From Rebecca billardiae RCC1528 (taxonomy: Eukaryota; Haptophyta), in NCBI GenBank assembly GCA_965240325.2, contig OZ251223.1, forward strand, positions 372,001-436,000: 64,000 nt of DNA. Reading direction: 5' to 3'. Shown here in pieces: positions 20,876 through 31,539 of this stretch (position 1 is its first letter; each line of letters opens with the position of its first letter). A program made the translations under genes and the position numbers. A model generated the notes under the pieces. The model worked only from the letters and a program-made list of their open reading frames with translations, did not search any database and was not told the DNA's origin.

Positions 20876-22597
20876 ATGAGAGCGTCGGCCCGAGCTGGAC
20901 TAGTGGCCGCGACGCTCTGGCGGCTGACCGCGGGGCTGGCCGCGATGGCGGACGCGGGCGCGGCGCTTCGCATCGACCCGCACCTGCGCAGCGTGTGCTG
21001 CTCGGCCTGCGGCGGCTTGGGCATGCGCGCCGCGCGCTCGCGGAAAGCGCAACGCGCCGCAGCTGGCGGGAAGGTCCCGACCGCGCCGTGCAAGGCGTGC
21101 AACGGCGACGGCGTGGTGGAGAACGTGCATCGGGCCGCTCGGCTCGCCGACGCGCCTCGCGAGCAGGCTGAGCTGGCGGACGACCGTCCCCTCGTCGCCG
21201 TCATTGGCGGAGGGATCGCTGGCGCGGCCGCCGCGCTCGGCCTGCAGCAGCGGGGCGTGCGCGCGCTCGTGTTCGAGAAGGACGGGTGCTTCGACGAGCG
21301 CTCGCAGGGGTACGCGCTCACACTCCAGCAGGGCCACGCCGCCCTTCGCCGCTTCGGCATCTCGCTGGCGGACGAGGGCGTCGTGCCCGCCGCGCACATG
21401 TCGTTCAGCGCGGACGGCCGGCAGCTCGGCCGTTTCGGCGACGGCCGACGGCGCGCGGCGGCAGACGCGAGCGCGGCGGCAGGCGCGGCGTGCGCGCCGG
21501 CGTGCGCGCCGGCCGTCGCGGATGCCGACGCGGCCGCGCGCGCCGTCGCCGCCGCGCGCGTGCGCCGGGGCCGCAGCAACCTCATCATCCCGCGGCAGCG
21601 GCTGCGCGGCGCGCTGCTCGACGAGCTCGCGCCCGGCACCGTGCGTTGGGGGCACGCGCTTGCTGGGTGCGAGGAGCTGGCTGACGGCCGGGTGCGGCTG
21701 CGCTTCGCCCGGCGGGCTGAGGCGGGCGGTGGCGAGCTCGCCGTCCACGCCGCGCTCGCCGTCGGCGCCGACGGCATCTGGTCCGCCACGCGCGCCGCGC
21801 GCGCCGCGCCCGCGGGCGGCGGCCCGCAGCCCTTCCACTACTTGGGGCTATGTGTGGTACTGGGGCGCGCGCGCTGCTCGCACGCGCACGCGCGCGGGGA
21901 GCACATCTGGGAGGTGCTCGACGGGCGCGCGCGGCTGTACGCCATGCCGTTCGGCGCGGGCGGCGACGCCGCCGACGCCGGGCCGGTCACGATGTGGCAG
22001 CTCTCAGTGCCGATGCCGCTCGAGCGCGCGCGAGCGCTCGCGGCCGCGGGCCCGCGCGCGCTGCTCGCCGCGGCCATTGAGGTCTGTGCGGGGTGGTGCG
22101 CGCCCGCGCCCGAGCTCGTGCGCGCCACCTCGGCCGAGGACGTGACAGGGTACCCGGCGTTCGACCGGCCGCTCCCGCGCGCCGACGAGCTGCGCCCGCC
22201 CGGCTCGCGCGTCGCGCTCATCGGCGACGCCGTGCACCCGATGTCGCCCTTTAAGGGGCAGGGTGCGAACCAGGCTTTGCTCGACGGCCTCGGGCTGGCG
22301 CGCGCGATCGGGCGGTCGCGCGAGTTCGGCGCGCCGACGGCGTCGAGGCTGGCGCCCGCGGTCGAGCTCGAGGGCGCGCTGCGCGCGATGGAGGCGGAGA
22401 TGCTGCGCCGCGCCGAGCTCAAGGTGCGCGCGTCGGCGGAAGCGGCAGCGTTCCTCCATTCGCCCAGCGCGCTCGCCGCGGGCAACTTCACGCGCGCGCA
22501 CGTGGCGGCGACCGATGCGGCGGCCAAGCGGCCTGCCGCCGAGATCTCCGCCGCCGATGGCGCGGATGACTCGCAATCCGAGGATGCGGCGGACTGA
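20876..22597 (+). CDS. FAD-dependent monooxygenase with DnaJ-type zinc knuckle
   Basis: 573 residues, intronless. The N-terminal 25 residues are a hydrophobic signal or transit-like segment. Next come two CxxCxGxG-type motifs, CSACGGLG (residues 42-49) and CKACNGDG (72-79), the half-site arrangement of the DnaJ central zinc domain. The flavoprotein domain follows: GxGxxG-type [15 protein letters not shown] at about 109-123, EKDGCFDERSQGYALTL, and the second FAD motif VALIGDAVHPMSPFKGQGAN, which place it with the p-hydroxybenzoate-hydroxylase/squalene-epoxidase-like class A monooxygenases. These use NAD(P)H and O2 to hydroxylate aromatic or polyketide substrates; the substrate is unknown. Alternative starts: GTG at 20825 or ATG at 20945. 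Confidence 0.88.
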   Translation: MRASARAGLVAATLWRLTAGLAAMADAGAALRIDPHLRSVCCSACGGLGMRAARSRKAQRAAAGGKVPTAPCKACNGDGVVENVHRAARLADAPREQAELADDRPLVAVIGGGIAGAAAALGLQQRGVRALVFEKDGCFDERSQGYALTLQQGHAALRRFGISLADEGVVPAAHMSFSADGRQLGRFGDGRRRAAADASAAAGAACAPACAPAVADADAAARAVAAARVRRGRSNLIIPRQRLRGALLDELAPGTVRWGHALAGCEELADGRVRLRFARRAEAGGGELAVHAALAVGADGIWSATRAARAAPAGGGPQPFHYLGLCVVLGRARCSHAHARGEHIWEVLDGRARLYAMPFGAGGDAADAGPVTMWQLSVPMPLERARALAAAGPRALLAAAIEVCAGWCAPAPELVRATSAEDVTGYPAFDRPLPRADELRPPGSRVALIGDAVHPMSPFKGQGANQALLDGLGLARAIGRSREFGAPTASRLAPAVELEGALRAMEAEMLRRAELKVRASAEAAAFLHSPSALAAGNFTRAHVAATDAAAKRPAAEISAADGADDSQSEDAAD

Positions 22598-22902
22598 CGC
22601 CGAGGTGCTTCGTGCGCAGCCGCATGATGGTCGTCGCGCTGACCCCGGCGGGCCCGCGGCGGGGCGGCACATCGTCAGGCGCCTCAGGCGGCGTGCGAGC
22701 TGCTCCTAAAATTTCAGACAACGAGCTGTGCTGAGCTCATGCACTGATATATGCTGAATTGCTGATGACTGACGACTACTCAGTAGGAGCGAGGCGGGAT
22801 TGAGGCGCGAGCGGCGAAGACTCCGCAGAGTCCGCCTCCGCCCGCTGCTGCCGCGCCGGACCGGCGCCGCCGGTGGCGCTCGCACAGCCCCGCTCGATGA
22901 GC
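22598..22902. other. Convergent intergenic region
   Basis: 305 bp between the ends of the monooxygenase and acyl-CoA dehydrogenase genes. Nothing recognised. Confidence 0.5.
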
Positions 22903-25841
22903 TCACGCGCCCGCGGCGACCGCGCGCCGCTGCACGATCGCCTCGGCGCCGACGGCCGGGCTGTATGGCCGGAGCGCGGGGCGCACGTACGAGGCGTCCG
23001 CCGCGGCCGCGCCCAGCTCTGCGAACGCGTCCACCTGCACGATGGCGTCGCGCGCCGCCTCGACCGAGTCGAGGAAGGCGGACTCCTCAGCGGTCGGCTG
23101 CCGCTGCTCGCGCTTGAGCACGCGCCGCAGCGCGTCCGCCTCGACCGCGCGCGGCATCCAGTCGCGCAGCATCGTGATGCGCGCGCGCTCGTCCGCGGGG
23201 AAGAACGTGTCGTCGTGGAACAGCCGCCACACGCCCGTGTCGTGTGTGAGCAGCGACGAGGTCGCCTGCACCAGCTTGTCGTCGGGCGGCGCGTAGCTCG
23301 CGCCGAGCGCGCGCGCGGCGGTGAGTGCCATGAGCGGCCGGATCGGCGCGAGCGGGAAGTTGGTCCGGACCCCGTCGAGCGCGTCCTGGCACTCGGCGAG
23401 CAGCGAGCGCATCGAGTAGTGCATCGCCGTGCCCAGCCCGCCCACGCCCGCGCGCTCGGGGCGCGCACAGTACCACAGTGTCGCGTACCCCAGGAAGAGA
23501 GTTGACAGCGCGTCCGCGAGCCGGCCAGACACCATCTCCTCGCGCTTGAGGCCGCCGCCGAGCGACAGCGCGAGGTCGGTGGTCGCGGCGAAGGTGGCGG
23601 CGAGCCGGCGAAGCTGCGCCTCGTAGTGTGCAACGGCGGCCGAGTCGACCGTCGCCGTGTCGCCCGCGCTGCCGCGGCCAGTCTTGGGTGCGGGCGCGCT
23701 CAGCGCCGCCGCGCTCGAGCCGAGCGCGCGCACTGCCGCCGGGCGCGCGCGGCGCGAGCGAGGGAGCGGCGCGCGAGGGGCGCGCGGGTGTGAGCGCGCG
23801 GACGGCGCGCGGGCGCCACCAAGCCACTGCCCACTGACCGCCACGGGCGCGGCGCGCGCGCGCGTCGCGCGACGCAGCGCTCCCGCGGCGCGGCGCGCGG
23901 CGCGGCGCGGCGCGCGGCGCGCGGCGCGGCGCGGCGCGCGGCGCACCGACACTGGCGACGGACGAGGAGATGCCATGGCTGACCATGTTCGACAGCTCAC
24001 GGCGGAAGCCCGCCGCGTCGTCGCCCTTCTCGAGCGTGCGCATCAGCGAGTACAGGTGCGGGTGCGAGCGCGTCACGCCCTGCCCAAAGATGATGAGTGA
24101 GCGCGTGAGCGTGTTCGCGCCCTCGACCGTGATGCCTGTGAGTGGCGTGGCGCACGCGCGCGCGGTGTGGCGGGCGCAGGCGGAAGGGTGCGCGGCGCCC
24201 GGGCCGTGGCGGCGGCGCGAGGACGGGGTTGAGACAGCCGCGCGCGCCGGCCGCAGGCGGCAGCATCGGCGCGCTCACTCGCGCGCGTGCTCGACCCGCA
24301 CGCGCACGCGCACGCGCACGCGCACGCGCACGCGCACGCGCACGCGCACGCGCACAGAAGGCGCGGCGAACAGTCCAACAGCACCAGAAGCAGGCGTCAC
24401 CACCAACAACACATTGCAAGCACAGAACCCAGGGCGCGCTCCCGGACTTTCCGCCGGACTTTCCGCCGGACTTTCGTCCGGACTTCCCGCGAGGCGCGCG
24501 CGCACCGATGGGCGTCATGTTGTACCCGCCGACCAGCAGGTTGTTGGGGCCGCGCGAGATGGCGGCGCCGGCCATCACGTCCATCGCGTCGGTCACGACC
24601 TGCCGCCCGCGCTGCGTCGCCTGCTGCTTGAGCACCGCCGAGAGCACCGCGGGCGACTCGTGGTGGTCGACCATCGCCGCGACCAGGTCGGAGCCGGCCG
24701 TGCAGATGAGCGCGTTGCCGCAGATGCGCGCCACGTGCTCCTGCACGCCGCCCATCTCGGCGATGGGCACGCGGAACTGCGCGCGCAGCCGGGCGTACGC
24801 GCCGACGCTCACCGCGGCCATCGCCGAGCCCCCCGTCGCGCCCGCCGGCAGCGAGATCCCCCGCCCCTCCGAGAGCTGCTCCATTAGAAAGAGCCAGCCA
24901 TTGCCCGCCTGCGCCTGGCCGCCGAGCAGCGCCGACATCGGGATCACCACGTCGTCGCCCTCGACGGTGCCGTTCATGAAGGCGTTGCCCGCGGGGTCGT
25001 GCCGCGCGCCGATGCGCAGACCCGGGTGCGCGCGCTCGAGCAGCGCGATCGTGATCCCCTCCGCCCCCTGCCCGCCCAGCAGCCCGTCCGGATCCCGTAG
25101 GTGGAACGCCAGGCCGACGATCCCGGCGACGGGCGCGAGCGTGATGTAACGCTTCTTGAACGAGGCGAGGACCTCGAGGGCGCCGTCGGCGCGCTTGCGC
25201 ACGACGCCGTCGGCCTCGTGCATCGACGCCGCGTCCGACCCCGAGTGCGGCGCCGTCAGCGCGAAGCACGGGATCAGCTCGCCGTTCGCGAGCCGCGGCA
25301 GGTAGTTGGCGCGCTGCTCGTCTGTGCCGTACGCGATCAGCAGCTCGCCCGGGCCGAGCGAGTTGGGGACCGCGACGGTGGCGCCGGCGTTGGGCGAGGC
25401 GGACTGGACCTTGCGCAGGATCTTGGACACGGCGTACGCCGAGAACCCCTTCCCGCCCCACTCCTCGCCAATCTTGAGCGCGAAGAAGCCGTTCTGCCGG
25501 AGGTAATCCCAAACCGGCTTGGGCAGGTCGCGCGCCTCGGCGATGGCGTGGTCGTCGAGCATGGCGCACAGCGTGGCGACCTCGTGCTCCATGTACGCCT
25601 GCTCCCGCGCGCTGAGCTTCGGCTCGTACTTGCTCAGCGCCGAGAGCTGCGCGCCCCCCTCGAAGAGCGTCCGCTCGAATCCGACGCCGCCCGACTCGAG
25701 CGCCGCCTTCTCCGTGGCGGAGATCGGCGGCATCATCGACTTGGCGAGCTTGTACGCCGCGCCGAACACCGCCCGCCGCGGCTGCGCCGCGTGCAGCGCG
25801 CCGAGGCGGGCGAGCGCGCGCGCGGGCGTGCGGCGAAGCAT
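22903..25841 (-). CDS. fadE: FadE-type acyl-CoA dehydrogenase
   Basis: Three exons: 25841-24506, 24135-23947 and 23732-22903 (784 residues, close to the roughly 814 of Escherichia coli FadE). The N-terminus (MLRRTPARALARLGALHAAQ) is Arg/Ala-rich and fits a mitochondrial presequence. The dehydrogenase core has IGEEWGGKGFSAYAVSKIL, CFALTAPHSGSDAASMHEAD and GRGISLPAGATGGS. The first splice rebuilds PIGITVEGANTLTRSLIIFG, diagnostic of FadE (ITVEGAN, with the position used as catalytic glutamate). The C-terminal third is the FadE-specific DUF1974-like helical region. It catalyses the first step of fatty acid beta-oxidation. Introns begin GTGCGC and GTGCGC; the first holds a hexanucleotide microsatellite, the second a tract of G and C only. 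The FadE type is bacterial in origin; other algae are known to carry it. Confidence 0.92.
23886..23945. repeat. G/C-only tract in a FadE intron
   Basis: About 60 bases consisting only of GCGCGG/CGCGGC alternations at the 5' end of the second FadE intron. It could adopt Z-DNA and is likely hard to sequence. Confidence 0.85.
24296..24356. repeat. (CACGCG)n microsatellite in a FadE intron
   Basis: About ten copies of the hexanucleotide CACGCG within the first intron (24505-24136) of the FadE gene. The same repeat type recurs in coding sequence at 45165-45202. Confidence 0.95.
24430..24490. repeat. Short tandem repeat CGGACTTTC(C)GC
   Basis: Four back-to-back copies of an approximately 12-base unit, CCGGACTTTCCG, near 24448-24488, in the donor-proximal part of the first FadE intron. 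Confidence 0.8.
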
Positions 25842-26954
25842 CGGGGCGCGTGGACGGTCTTCGGCGGGGGGAGGAGCAGCTGCCCGACGACTCGGCAGCC
25901 CTTCGTCGGCGGTCCTGGACAGTTGGTCGGCTTTTCGTTCCTTTGTGTGTCCCAAACCCACGCCCAGTCGACGTCGACGTTGGTGCATTTCGTTTTTCGC
26001 ATTTTGCCAAGGCGCGCGAAGAAGCCTCGCGAGGACGGTTGAGGACGCGGCAGAAGCCGCGAGCGGGGGAAAAGACTGATGAAGACGCGGCGTTTTCAAA
26101 TCATTATTCAGGGTTTGATCAGACTCGCACCGTCACACTACGCCGATCAGAGGGGGCCGCCGTTGGTTGACGATGAGTGCCACGCGCTCCGGCCAGAATG
26201 GCTCCAGGCCGGCATCAGCGCAGTGCACGCGCAATTCGCGAACGGGACGTGCCCTTGTAGTGGCGCGGATGGCCTTGCACGCCGCGTGCACGTATGCTGA
26301 TGACCTTGGGATACCGCCTTGTCGGTGCTTGTCACTGGATGCACGTGCCTGATTGCGTGCATGCGGCCCAACGCCGGGTGCTCGGGAGTATGGACATGAC
26401 CCTCTCGAGATGACGCGCAAGGACCAATCCCCTCTTCAGCAAGATCTGAGTGGTAAGTGACCCCCCTCACCGACTACTGGCGTTTGCAGCTCCCGAGGTC
26501 GGGTTGCGTGCATGGCAGTAATCGTGCTGAACGATGCGGCCGACCCGTGTGCACCCGACAAGGAGCGTCAAGGAGTGGAGGCTGCGGGCAGCTTATGGTG
26601 ACTCAAGTCCCTCAGGAGACTGTACTCTCAGGCGTGTCCTGCGACCACACGTGCCACCCAATCGCATTGCTGGAGCGCCGATCGCTGGCGTGCGGCGCGC
26701 TTGCCTCACCTCGCACCGGCCAGAAAGCGAGCGATGGGTGTCGATTTTTACCCATGTCGTTCGGTGACAAGTACGGGTGATGAATATGCGGCCGGGCGGC
26801 CAAGCGCAAGCTTTCTATCGTGCAGTACTGGTAGACTATCTATAAGAGGATCTCGCACGATCTACTACTATTGTAACGAAAGCGGAGACGAAGGCGGCGC
26901 CATCTCGCCGCTTGAAACTGGGCGACCTTGGCACCGTCGCCCGTGACGAGAGCC
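25842..26954. other. Divergent intergenic region, FadE / LRR gene
   Basis: 1.1 kb between two divergent start codons. It must contain the promoters of both genes, and possibly a 5' non-coding exon. Composition is nearer 55% GC than the surrounding genes. No coding signature, RNA gene or repeat was recognised. Confidence 0.55.
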
Positions 26955-29431
26955 ATGGCGCACTCTGCGGCCACGCTTGCCCTGGTCGTGCTCGCCTTCC
27001 TCGCGCAGCTTGCTAGCGCCGCCAAGCACAAGCATACTGCTCATAAGAATCCTCTCGAATCACAGGGCCAGGTCCAATTCTGCCTTTCGAATCCGAACAC
27101 GTGCACAGAACTGTGCGCGCTGCGCGCTGTCGAGGCTGCACGTGGGCTTGCGGGGAGCATGGCGCGCGAGCACGCTCGTGGTGCACGCGTGATGTCGGCA
27201 TACCCTCCAGGAAGCCGGCAGGACCACACCCACGCCCCCTTGCGATGCGCCGCCGCGCCCGACAATCACGGATATTCACCCGCGCCTCCCACCGCTCTGG
27301 CGCGCGCGCGGGCGCCTCGGCACGCAGGAATCTATTCGGAGAGTTCACTAGCACCATGCCGACCGAGGTGGGTCTAATGGCCGCCCTCACTAACATGTGC
27401 GTGCTGACGCCGCGCCGGCTGCGACCGGGCCTGTGCCGGCCACCTCCTGCGGACAGCAAGGGCCATCGCACGAGTCGTGATGGGAGGCGTGCAATGCGAC
27501 GAGATCCGTCATACGAGGCTCACGACCGCGTCTCCCCACCAAACCCTTCCGCCCCGCTGCCCCCGGGGTGCACCCAGTTACATGCTAGCGCCCAAGGTCA
27601 CCGGCACGATGCCGACCGAGGTCGGTCTACTCACGGCCCTCGCTACCATGTGAGCGCTCACGCCGGCATCGAAGGCTGGGCGGGATGCCGGGCGGCCCAC
27701 GCTGCCTGGCTCGCCTCGCTGCTCGGCGCATGCGCCCATGCGTCTCGATCAGGACGGCCGCGTGCACCCGATGGCGGCCATAGTCACCTCACAGGCGTGC
27801 AGTGTCGTTGTAGCTGACTGATCGCACCACGCACCCGCCCCACTGCACCACCATGGGGCAACGTGCGCGCGCGCGCATGGGCACACAGGGGGCTGGAAAT
27901 GACCGCGATGACTGGCTCGTTGCCGACCGAGGTGGGCATGCTGGCCGCCCTCAAGGACATGTGCGCGCTGGCGCTCGCGGCGCTTTCCACGCGCGAGCGC
28001 TGCGCCATCCGGCTGAGCGGGCGGCGTGCTTGCCGTGTGTCCCCGCTGCTAACGCTCGCCCAACTGCTCCGCGACGCACGCACACGCGGCCTTGCGAGCA
28101 AGGGCTGCTGTGCGCGCCGCGATCGCAATCGTCGCCTCGAGCGAGGCCCATCGCACGCCGCTGACAGCAGCGCGCGCCCATCCACTCGCACCCCCTGGCC
28201 GCGGTGGCGCGCGCGCGCGCACATGACTTCCTTTCGATCTCGTGCGCCACGCAGTAAGCTCAAGGACGACGGCTTCTCGGGCGCACTCCCGACCGAGCTG
28301 GGCAAGCTGGGCGCCAACCTCGCGCACATGTGCGTGCGCTGCGCACAGACGAACGGCCTGCCACGACCCGCGAGGCCGCACGCCCGCGCACGCGACGAGG
28401 CCCATCTCCTCGTGCGTGGCCGATGCCTCATGACAGCGCACGTGTCCCCACCCACGCCTCCGGCCGGGGCGTGCGCGCGCGGCGCGCAGTGACATGGGGC
28501 GGAACGCCCTTACTGGCACCGTGCCGACGGAGGTGGGGATGCTGACCAGCCTGACCTCAATGTGCGTGCTGCCCTGGCGGCATGCCGGGCGCGCGCCCGT
28601 GACGCTCGCCCGCCTTGCTTGCTCCGGCCGGCCGGCCATCCCAGATGCCACGATGATCACGAATCAATCAGCATGGCCGCCGAGCGCGCGCGCTCGGCGT
28701 GGCGAGAATCTTGCCGCGTGCGATGAGCCCCGTCATGCGACTGATGAGCGCGCGCACCCACCCGCCCGCCCGCACCTTGTCTGACCGGCTGGCGGCGCGC
28801 GCCGGTGCACCCGCTGCGTGCAGCTACATGGCCTTCAACTCGCTCAGTGGCATCGTGCCGTACGAGATCAGCAATCTGAAGCAGTTGCAAGTCAAGTGCG
28901 CGCTGCCGCGCTCAGCAGCCCGCGCGCCAAACCGCGGCCGGGCGAGCCGCTGGGTGCCCTTGGCATTCGCCCGGCATGCTGCTCCGCACCCATGCCCATC
29001 GCGCGCACGGGGCAGCCCCCCCACGCGCGCCGTGCGACGAGCATCGCGCCGTGCGATTGCCGCGGGGCCAGCCACGATGTGCAGCCGATGGTCAGCAGCG
29101 CGCACCCACTCATCCGCACCTGCGGGACCGGGTCTGGACTGGCGCGCGTGCGCGCGCGCGGGCGCGCAGGTGGCGGCCAGGGCGGCCAGTCAGCTTCCAG
29201 AACAAGAACAAGAACAAGAAGGACAAGGACGAGGGCGACGAGGACAGCCTTCGGTCGGAGGGCACGCCAGCTTCTGCGCATGCTCTCGCGCTTCTCAAGT
29301 CGGCGGGCCGCACGCCAGCGCTCGCAGCCATCGGCCTCATGCTGGTCGGCGTGGCCGTCGGCTTTGCGGCGGCGCGCTCGGTGGGGACTCGGCCTCGGGG
29401 GAGCCGCTCGCAGCCACCGCCGCTCGTCTGA
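26955..29431 (+). CDS. Leucine-rich-repeat single-pass membrane protein
   Basis: Eight exons: 26955-27112, 27328-27396, 27578-27649, 27889-27960, 28255-28329, 28490-28561, 28824-28895 and 29170-29431 (283 residues). Exon 1 encodes a signal peptide (LALVVLAFLAQLASA) and a Cys-containing cap. Exons 2-7 each encode exactly one 23-25-residue plant-type LRR (for example NALTGTVPTEVGMLTSLTSI); every intron is in phase 2, splitting the Ile/Met/Leu codon at the same repeat position. Exon 8 encodes a Lys/Asp-rich stalk (NKNKNKKDKDEGDED) and a transmembrane helix (LAAIGLMLVGVAVGFAAA) with a short basic tail. Probably a cell-surface binding or adhesion protein; the ligand is unknown. It lacks a kinase domain. 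Introns are 160-294 bp, all starting GTGCG except one GTGAG. Confidence 0.85.
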
Positions 29432-30018
29432 GCAGCGAGCTGCGGACCGCAGCCAGTGGAATGAGTTGCCGGCCTGGTACGCATTGTCAGTACACTTGCA
29501 GTACTGGCATGCCAACGGGCCGCTGACGACGGTCGTCCGAGCGCGCTACTTGAGTCGTCATCAGTGAGTGACAGTGACTATACTCATACGCTTAGGACTC
29601 CCGTCTGCCAGGCCCAGTGCCGCTGCCCCGTGGGCCGTGCGGCCCGCGCGGCCGAGCAGGCTCCTAAATAAATAAAGCGCGCGCGCATCATGGCGTCTGA
29701 CTGCGCGTACTCGAAACACGACTTATTACGACTCCGCCGATGTTGCCAGTGCCGTGGCATTGCGCGTCGTCATGATGGCCCGATGGGCGTGACGCACGCG
29801 CACTGTCATCAGCGTGCGTGGTGCCCATCCATCGGCGTCGGTGGCGCATCACGCAGGACGCTTGCTTGCAGCGCGCGCGGCATGGTGAGCAGTGAGCACC
29901 CCGCTGCCTAGTGCCTGCTGGGGGCATGGTGCGCTCCGCGGCCACGCTCGCGGTCCGGCCGAGCAGCGGCCACTCCGCGCGCGCGAACGGTCGCCCCCCG
30001 GGCGGCCACCGCCGCGCC
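29432..30018. other. Convergent intergenic region with AATAAA-like tract
   Basis: 587 bp between two gene 3' ends. TAAATAAATAAA at 29665-29676 could serve as a polyadenylation signal for the LRR gene; a similar tract lies downstream of the SPT fusion gene at 56325. Nothing else recognised. Confidence 0.45.
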
Positions 30019-31491
30019 TCAGCCCGCGATCGGCGGCCCCAGGTCGACCACCTTGCCGGGGTTGAGCAGGTTGTGCGGGTCGAGCGCGCGCTTGACCGCG
30101 CGCATCGCGGCGACGCCCTCGGCGCCGTGCTCCGCCTCGAGGTAGCCGAGCTTGCCCACGCCGATGCCGTGCTCCCCCGTGCACGTCCCGCCCACCGCGA
30201 GCGCGCGGCGCACCAGCCGCTCGTTCACCGCCTTCACCGCCGCCACGTACTCGGGCGGGTCGTCCTCCTTCACGCCGAGGATCACGTGGAAGTTGCCGTC
30301 GCCCGCGTGCCCAAACAGCGGCCCGCACACGTCGAAATCGGCGATGTCGCGCGCGGTCGCGCGCATCACCTCCGCGAGGCGCGAGATCGGCACGCACGCG
30401 TCAGTGACGATCCCCTTTGAGCCCGGCCGCAGCGCGAGCGACGCGTAGTACGTCGAGTGCCGCGCTGCCCACAGGTGCCGTCTCTCTGCCTCGCTAGTGG
30501 CCCATTTGAACTCGCCGCCGCCGTGCGCGCCGCAGCACTCGGCGGCGAGCTCGGCCTGCTCGGAGACCGACGCGTCGGAGATCCCCGTGAACTCGAGGAA
30601 GAGCGTGGGCACCGGCTCCAGGTCGGCCACCTCCTTCGGGTACGCGTTGAACGCCTCGATCGCCGTCGCGTCCAGCAGCTCGCACCGCGCGACCGGAATG
30701 CCGCATGCGAGGATGGATGTGACCGCGTTCGCCGCGCCGTCGAGCGTGTCGAAGGTGCACACGGCGGCGGAGCAGGCGGACGGGATGGGGTGCAGCCGCA
30801 CGCGCACCTCGGTGAGCACGGCCAGCGTCCCCTCCGAGCCCACGAGCAGCCGCGTCATGTCGTACCCCGCGCTCGACTTGCGCGCGCGCCCGCCGGTGCG
30901 CATCACCTCGCCGGACGCGAGGACGCTCGTCGTGCCCAGCACGTTCTCGCGCATCGTGCCGTACTTGACGGCGGCGGTGCCGCTCGCGCCGCACGCCGCC
31001 ATGCCGCCGATCGACGCGTCCGCGCCCGGGTCGATGGGGAAGTACAGCCCGGTGTGCCGCAGCTCCGCGTTGAGCGCGTTGCGCGTGACGCCTGCCTGCA
31101 CGAGCGCGTCAAAATCTTCCTCGTTCGCCTCGACGACCTGGTTCATCTCGGAGAGGTCGAGGCACACGCCGCCGTGGATCGCCTGGATGTGGCCCTCGAG
31201 GGACGTCCCCGTGCCGAACGGGATCACCGGCACGCGCGCCTCCGCGCACAGCCGGACGATCGCCGCCACCTCCTCTGTCGAGGTCGCGAACGCGACCGCC
31301 TGCGGCGGGATGGCGGCGTGGTGCGACTCGTCGTCGCCGTGGCGCTCGAGGATGGTGGGGTTGACGCTCACGCGGGTGCACGCCCCCTCCAGCCGGCCGA
31401 GCAGAGGCGCGCTGAGTGCGCTGTACGCCCTCGACCCCTTGGCTCGCCGCGCGGCAAGGATAGTGCGCGCCGTCCACGCCGCCGCCGGCAT
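30019..31491 (-). CDS. LDHD: Mitochondrial D-lactate dehydrogenase (cytochrome type)
   Basis: 490 residues, intronless. From the ATG at 31491 the N-terminus (AAAWTARTILAARRAKGSRA) is a mitochondrial presequence. The FAD-binding PCMH domain has PVIPFGTGTSLEGH and GGMAACGASGTAAVKYGTMR; the C-terminal cap domain has FGHAGDGNFH (metal/flavin histidines) and GTCTGEHGIGVGK, ending LDPHNLLNPGKV. These are diagnostic of the LDHD/glycolate-oxidase GlcD family; LDHD oxidises D-lactate to pyruvate and passes electrons to cytochrome c. D-2-hydroxyacid substrates such as glycolate cannot be excluded in an alga. The frame stays open a further 60 codons upstream, into the tip of the large palindrome, where it encodes the same peptide as the upstream frame of the aminotransferase gene. 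Confidence 0.93.
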   Translation of the reverse strand: MPAAAWTARTILAARRAKGSRAYSALSAPLLGRLEGACTRVSVNPTILERHGDDESHHAAIPPQAVAFATSTEEVAAIVRLCAEARVPVIPFGTGTSLEGHIQAIHGGVCLDLSEMNQVVEANEEDFDALVQAGVTRNALNAELRHTGLYFPIDPGADASIGGMAACGASGTAAVKYGTMRENVLGTTSVLASGEVMRTGGRARKSSAGYDMTRLLVGSEGTLAVLTEVRVRLHPIPSACSAAVCTFDTLDGAANAVTSILACGIPVARCELLDATAIEAFNAYPKEVADLEPVPTLFLEFTGISDASVSEQAELAAECCGAHGGGEFKWATSEAERRHLWAARHSTYYASLALRPGSKGIVTDACVPISRLAEVMRATARDIADFDVCGPLFGHAGDGNFHVILGVKEDDPPEYVAAVKAVNERLVRRALAVGGTCTGEHGIGVGKLGYLEAEHGAEGVAAMRAVKRALDPHNLLNPGKVVDLGPPIAG

Positions 31492-31539
31492 GCTGCGGGC
31501 CAAGAATGACGGCGCGCGCAGAAGAGTCACTACAAAAAG

